A stretch of 64,000 bases of DNA from Desulfuromonas acetoxidans DSM 684 (GTDB lineage: Bacteria > Desulfobacterota > Desulfuromonadia > Desulfuromonadales > Desulfuromonadaceae): positions 49,159-113,158 of the forward strand of contig NZ_AAEW02000014.1 of assembly GCF_000167355.1 (NCBI RefSeq), read 5' to 3'. Made by a program: the position numbers and the translations under genes. The notes beneath the pieces were generated by a model. It saw nothing but the letters and a program-made list of their open reading frames with translations. It had not been told where the DNA came from and searched no databases. This document shows, piece by piece, positions 60,927-64,000 of this stretch (position 1 is the first letter of the stretch; each line of letters starts with the position of its first letter).

Positions 60927-63900
60927 TTAAAGCCCTTCATCCAGCACATCCTGGCGGAACACCCAGCGCTGCAACAAAGTCAGCAAAGCGGGCAGAATGA
61001 TCAACGATGCCAACCATGAGACCGCCATGATCGTCGCCAGAAAAAACCCAACCGTCTTATAAGGCACCAGCGGAGCCAGCAGCAATGGTGTAAAACCAAC
61101 CGAGATGGTAATGGCATTACGGGTAATCGCCCGGGCCGGCTCCTTGAACATCACTTTACAGGATTCCGTCCAATCGCCATTCTGCCGATACAGCTCACGT
61201 GCCCGTTGCAGAAAATGGATGGCAAAGTCGACGCTCAAACCCAATGTCAGTGACGACAGCACCGCCACCGGCATATCATAATCCTTGCCTGCGACGCCAA
61301 TCAGTCCATAGATCAAGCTGATGGTCACGGTCAGTGGAATCATCGCCAAGGCGCCCCAGATCACAGAGCGGAATAGCAACATCATCATCACCAGCACGAC
61401 GACGAAACTCCCCGCCAGAGACGATAACATACCGTTAACCATTTTATCCTGCCAAACAACATTGAGATATGTCAGCCCGGCCCAGCGGTTCTTTAACGGA
61501 ACCGGCGGCGGATTGCGCTGCATATAGTCTTCCACCTGGGCAACGACGGCTTCCATATCCTGATTGTCACCGCTTTTCAACTGAATCCAGACATTGGCTT
61601 CCCGGTAATCGCGAGTTATCATATGGAACAGGCTGTCTTTCTTTTTCATCCCTTCGAGCTGAACAAACACCTGACCAACGGCTGACGCCGTATCCGGCAC
61701 GGCAAAATGAGTCTGATTACGCTGCTGATAGCGCTCCAGTTCCTCGCCTTCGGCATCGGCGGGCGGCGCCACATAGCTGAGTTCATACGCCGCCTTTTTC
61801 AGTGCATCAACGGCCGAGGTGCTCTTGCCGACTAATCCCCCTTCATTCAGCACCTGTTGCAACCCTTCGACATAGCGCAACATCTGTGGCTGTTTAAACG
61901 GCGGGGCCGTCACTTCAGCCTCCATCTCCAGGACAAAAGAAGCAAAGGATTGGCCGGTATGTTCGTCACAAATTTTCAACGCCGCATCCATCAACGGATA
62001 ACCCTGCAGCGTGTCATCATCCGGCAACTGTTTGAGTAAAGCAGCCAGCTCTTGTGTTATCTGCACCTCTACGGGGGCCAGGTTGGCAATCAACTGCTTG
62101 CGCGTTAAGCCGTTGGGATCCATATAGTTGATCTCATCAGCAAGAACGTTCCACCCGGCCATAATCTGTTCATCAATGTCCTGCGCCTCAAGAAACAGCT
62201 GATGGAAACATTTGTGCACATCGCATCCGTCAACATGGCGCTGGTTGGCCTTGAGTTCTTCGAGTTTTGCCTTAATGCGTGCCACGCCCTGGGGAAACTG
62301 TTCACCAAACCGCTCCTGCACCCGTTTACGCACCAGGGCTCGCTTCTGTTCTCGGTTACAGGCTTCCGGTCTCACCTCGGCAAAAGTCAGATAAGCGGTA
62401 TATGTACCACCAAAATGGTGATTGAGAATCCGGTCCGCCACCCGGATATCATGATTATGGGTGAACCATTTGACAGGATTGTCATTGACATTAATGGTCG
62501 AAATCCCATAGCCGGCGCCAATCAGCAGCACCACCGTGACCACCAATACCGTCCCTCCATGACTGAAACTCAGCCGTCCCATCGCCTCAAGCAATGTCGA
62601 TAACAGCCCGGAAGAGGTGTCATGGGGTTGTTCAAGATGCGCCCGTGATAATTTTTCTTCCGAAATTGCCACCATGATATAAGCCGGGATGAACGTCATG
62701 CTCAACAGCCAGGCAACAGCCACACCAAACGCGACATGGAGACCAAATACTTCCACCGGCGGGATCGGAGTAAATGCCAGCGAACCAAATCCGGCGATGG
62801 TGGTCAGGCTAGTATAGAGCATCGGTTTAAACAGATGACCGATGACATAACGGATCGTCTCCTTCTTGTTGCCGAAACGGTGGTAGGTGTCGTAAAACTC
62901 ACTGAGAATATGTACTGAATCCGCCACAGCGATCGGCATGAGGAAAATGGCGATCATCGAACTCATGATGTGCACATCGTAACCAAGACCGATCAACAGC
63001 CCCATGGCGCTGACGACACTGAACACCGCCACCAACATCGGAGCAATGATCAACGAGACATTGCGGAAAAACAGCCACATCAGCAGGAAGATCGCCAGTC
63101 CGGCTAACGGTGCCGAGGTGGCCATCTGCACCAGCATTTCAACGCCAAAGGTGTCTTCCGCCACCGGCAGGCCGGTAATCAGCACCCGATCTTCCTGTGG
63201 CCAATCAGCGGTTAAGGTCTGCACCAGATTCGCCACATTATAACTGTAGGGCTTGGCGATGATCGGAATATAAAGACAGACGGCTTTACGATCTTCCGAC
63301 ACCAGAGTCCCGCGATAGAGCGGATTGCTCATGGCATCCTCAGCAATCTGCCGGGCTTCCTCGTCAGTGCGGGGAGGATTTTCCATCAGATATTCGAGCT
63401 TCAGAGATCCCAGCCCGGCCTGCTTGATATTATCGACAACGCTTGGCGCCATCAATTCTCGTTTGACGATGGCGCTGTTGCCCTCATCATCAAACAGGTC
63501 ATTGGGATTGTGATTAAAGACTTTTCCCAACAGGCGCGGCCACCACCCCTGAGGATTGAGATCGTACGTCGTCCGTTGTTGCGGCTGGCCCTGGTGTGCC
63601 GGAAGAACAATCTCTGGCAAACCCTGCTCATTTTTTTGCAGATGGAGTAATTGCTGGGTGAGATGATCAAGGCGGTTCAATGTCGCAACATTGAACACCC
63701 CATCCGGATTCGTCTCATTGACAACACCGACAATGACAAAATCGTACAGCGCGTACTTATCTTTCACCTCATGGTGAAAAATCCGCACCGGCTCATCGAC
63801 AGACAGCATATTTTCCGGATCATTATCAAACGTGACCGCAGGAAACTGCATGGCGAACGCCACGACAAGGGCCAGAACGGTTATGATGATCAGCCAGGGT

Positions 63901-63935
63901 CGTTTCAGGCTGAATTGGGTAAGGGCAAGCTTCAT
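60927..63935 (-). CDS. RND superfamily (MMPL-type) exporter
   Basis: The 1002-residue protein has two repeats of one segment, a large periplasmic domain and five segments. The first has FSLKRPWLIIITVLALVVAFAMQFP and AIFLMPIAVADSVHILSEFYDTYHRFGNKKE; the second has SLTLGLSVDFAIHFLQRARELYRQNGDW, each with the GxxxD signature of the MMPL/HpnN type. Such exporters move lipids or hydrophobic molecules out of the inner membrane by proton force. I use the ATG at 63935 with CAGGAGCCCACT before it; 12 further upstream codons are open but less likely. The order RND, LolA-like, barrel is a recurring set with no known cargo. Confidence 0.9.
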   Translation of the reverse strand: MKLALTQFSLKRPWLIIITVLALVVAFAMQFPAVTFDNDPENMLSVDEPVRIFHHEVKDKYALYDFVIVGVVNETNPDGVFNVATLNRLDHLTQQLLHLQKNEQGLPEIVLPAHQGQPQQRTTYDLNPQGWWPRLLGKVFNHNPNDLFDDEGNSAIVKRELMAPSVVDNIKQAGLGSLKLEYLMENPPRTDEEARQIAEDAMSNPLYRGTLVSEDRKAVCLYIPIIAKPYSYNVANLVQTLTADWPQEDRVLITGLPVAEDTFGVEMLVQMATSAPLAGLAIFLLMWLFFRNVSLIIAPMLVAVFSVVSAMGLLIGLGYDVHIMSSMIAIFLMPIAVADSVHILSEFYDTYHRFGNKKETIRYVIGHLFKPMLYTSLTTIAGFGSLAFTPIPPVEVFGLHVAFGVAVAWLLSMTFIPAYIMVAISEEKLSRAHLEQPHDTSSGLLSTLLEAMGRLSFSHGGTVLVVTVVLLIGAGYGISTINVNDNPVKWFTHNHDIRVADRILNHHFGGTYTAYLTFAEVRPEACNREQKRALVRKRVQERFGEQFPQGVARIKAKLEELKANQRHVDGCDVHKCFHQLFLEAQDIDEQIMAGWNVLADEINYMDPNGLTRKQLIANLAPVEVQITQELAALLKQLPDDDTLQGYPLMDAALKICDEHTGQSFASFVLEMEAEVTAPPFKQPQMLRYVEGLQQVLNEGGLVGKSTSAVDALKKAAYELSYVAPPADAEGEELERYQQRNQTHFAVPDTASAVGQVFVQLEGMKKKDSLFHMITRDYREANVWIQLKSGDNQDMEAVVAQVEDYMQRNPPPVPLKNRWAGLTYLNVVWQDKMVNGMLSSLAGSFVVVLVMMMLLFRSVIWGALAMIPLTVTISLIYGLIGVAGKDYDMPVAVLSSLTLGLSVDFAIHFLQRARELYRQNGDWTESCKVMFKEPARAITRNAITISVGFTPLLLAPLVPYKTVGFFLATIMAVSWLASLIILPALLTLLQRWVFRQDVLDEGL

Positions 63936-64000
63936 AGTGGGCTCCTGAATTGCAGACAAGACGACCCTCAAAGATGTACCACAATAAAAACTAATGGTCA

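Overview
The window looks like a chromosomal segment of an anaerobic deltaproteobacterium of the Desulfuromonas/Pelobacter/Geobacter type (Desulfuromonadales). This is inferred from gene content: a single-subunit cytochrome b SdhC-SdhA-SdhB complex, indolepyruvate:ferredoxin oxidoreductase, many GGDEF/PAS/sigma54 regulators, a large che cluster, and an orange-protein-like NifX-fold protein beside a sigma54 activator. No rRNA, tRNA, CRISPR array, prophage or transposase gene was seen.

Layout. 1-548: 3' part missing, kinase-like gene leaving the left edge. 738-9779: a branched-chain-type ABC transporter (livH, livM, livG, livF) interleaved with iorA-iorB and a PaaK-like acyl-CoA ligase that is fused in frame to LivF. 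Every real gap in this operon (1605-2265, 4617-5287, 7050-7664) and the stretch after it (9780-10260) holds a roughly 340-575 bp non-coding repeat made of consecutive hairpins. Further inverted copies lie at 19474-19810 and 22435-22546. 10622-19389: a SagB-type nitroreductase, a sensor GGDEF-EAL protein, a sigma54 activator followed by palindromic sites and a NifX-fold gene, two more nitroreductases, and a DUF445 membrane protein. 19883-30395: a DUF815 ATPase, amtB with a sigma54 promoter, a U32 peptidase overlapping a histidine kinase, groESL with a perfect CIRCE operator, and a class V aminotransferase. 30477-34524: PcrA/UvrD helicase overlapping a ClC channel with CBS domains. 34733-44235: a chemotaxis cluster read leftward (pseudo-receiver, methyl-accepting protein, cheY, STAS, cheA, cheW, mcp, cheR, cheB). 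44806-50713: sigma54 response regulator, Nudix hydrolase, cmoB, cmoA, a DksA-like protein, an Rrf2 regulator and gluQ. 50703-55788: a diguanylate cyclase and sdhCAB. 56103-58739: TauE/SafE, tcdA, tatD and a TSCPD protein. 58740-63935: an RND exporter, a LolA-like periplasmic protein and an outer-membrane barrel.

How it fits together. The first block reads as uptake and oxidation of aromatic or branched amino acids: transport by Liv, oxidation of the 2-oxoacid by IorAB, and activation of an aryl acid by the PaaK domain. SdhCAB carries succinate/fumarate electron flow. The che cluster and four GGDEF/EAL/PAS sensors describe a sensing and motility-control lifestyle.

The most unusual material is non-coding. 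The hairpin-array repeat shows paired (compensatory) base changes in at least four stems between copies, has 18-bp terminal inverted repeats in one form, is modular, and in one copy carries a nested 161-bp hairpin element of its own. Other points worth a look are a LivF-PaaK fusion with a preserved internal start, a CheA with two adjacent motifs resembling the c-di-GMP-binding MshEN motif, three tandem DnaA-box-like sites, and an uncharacterised RND/LolA-like/barrel trio. Everything here was read by eye; no database search was run.
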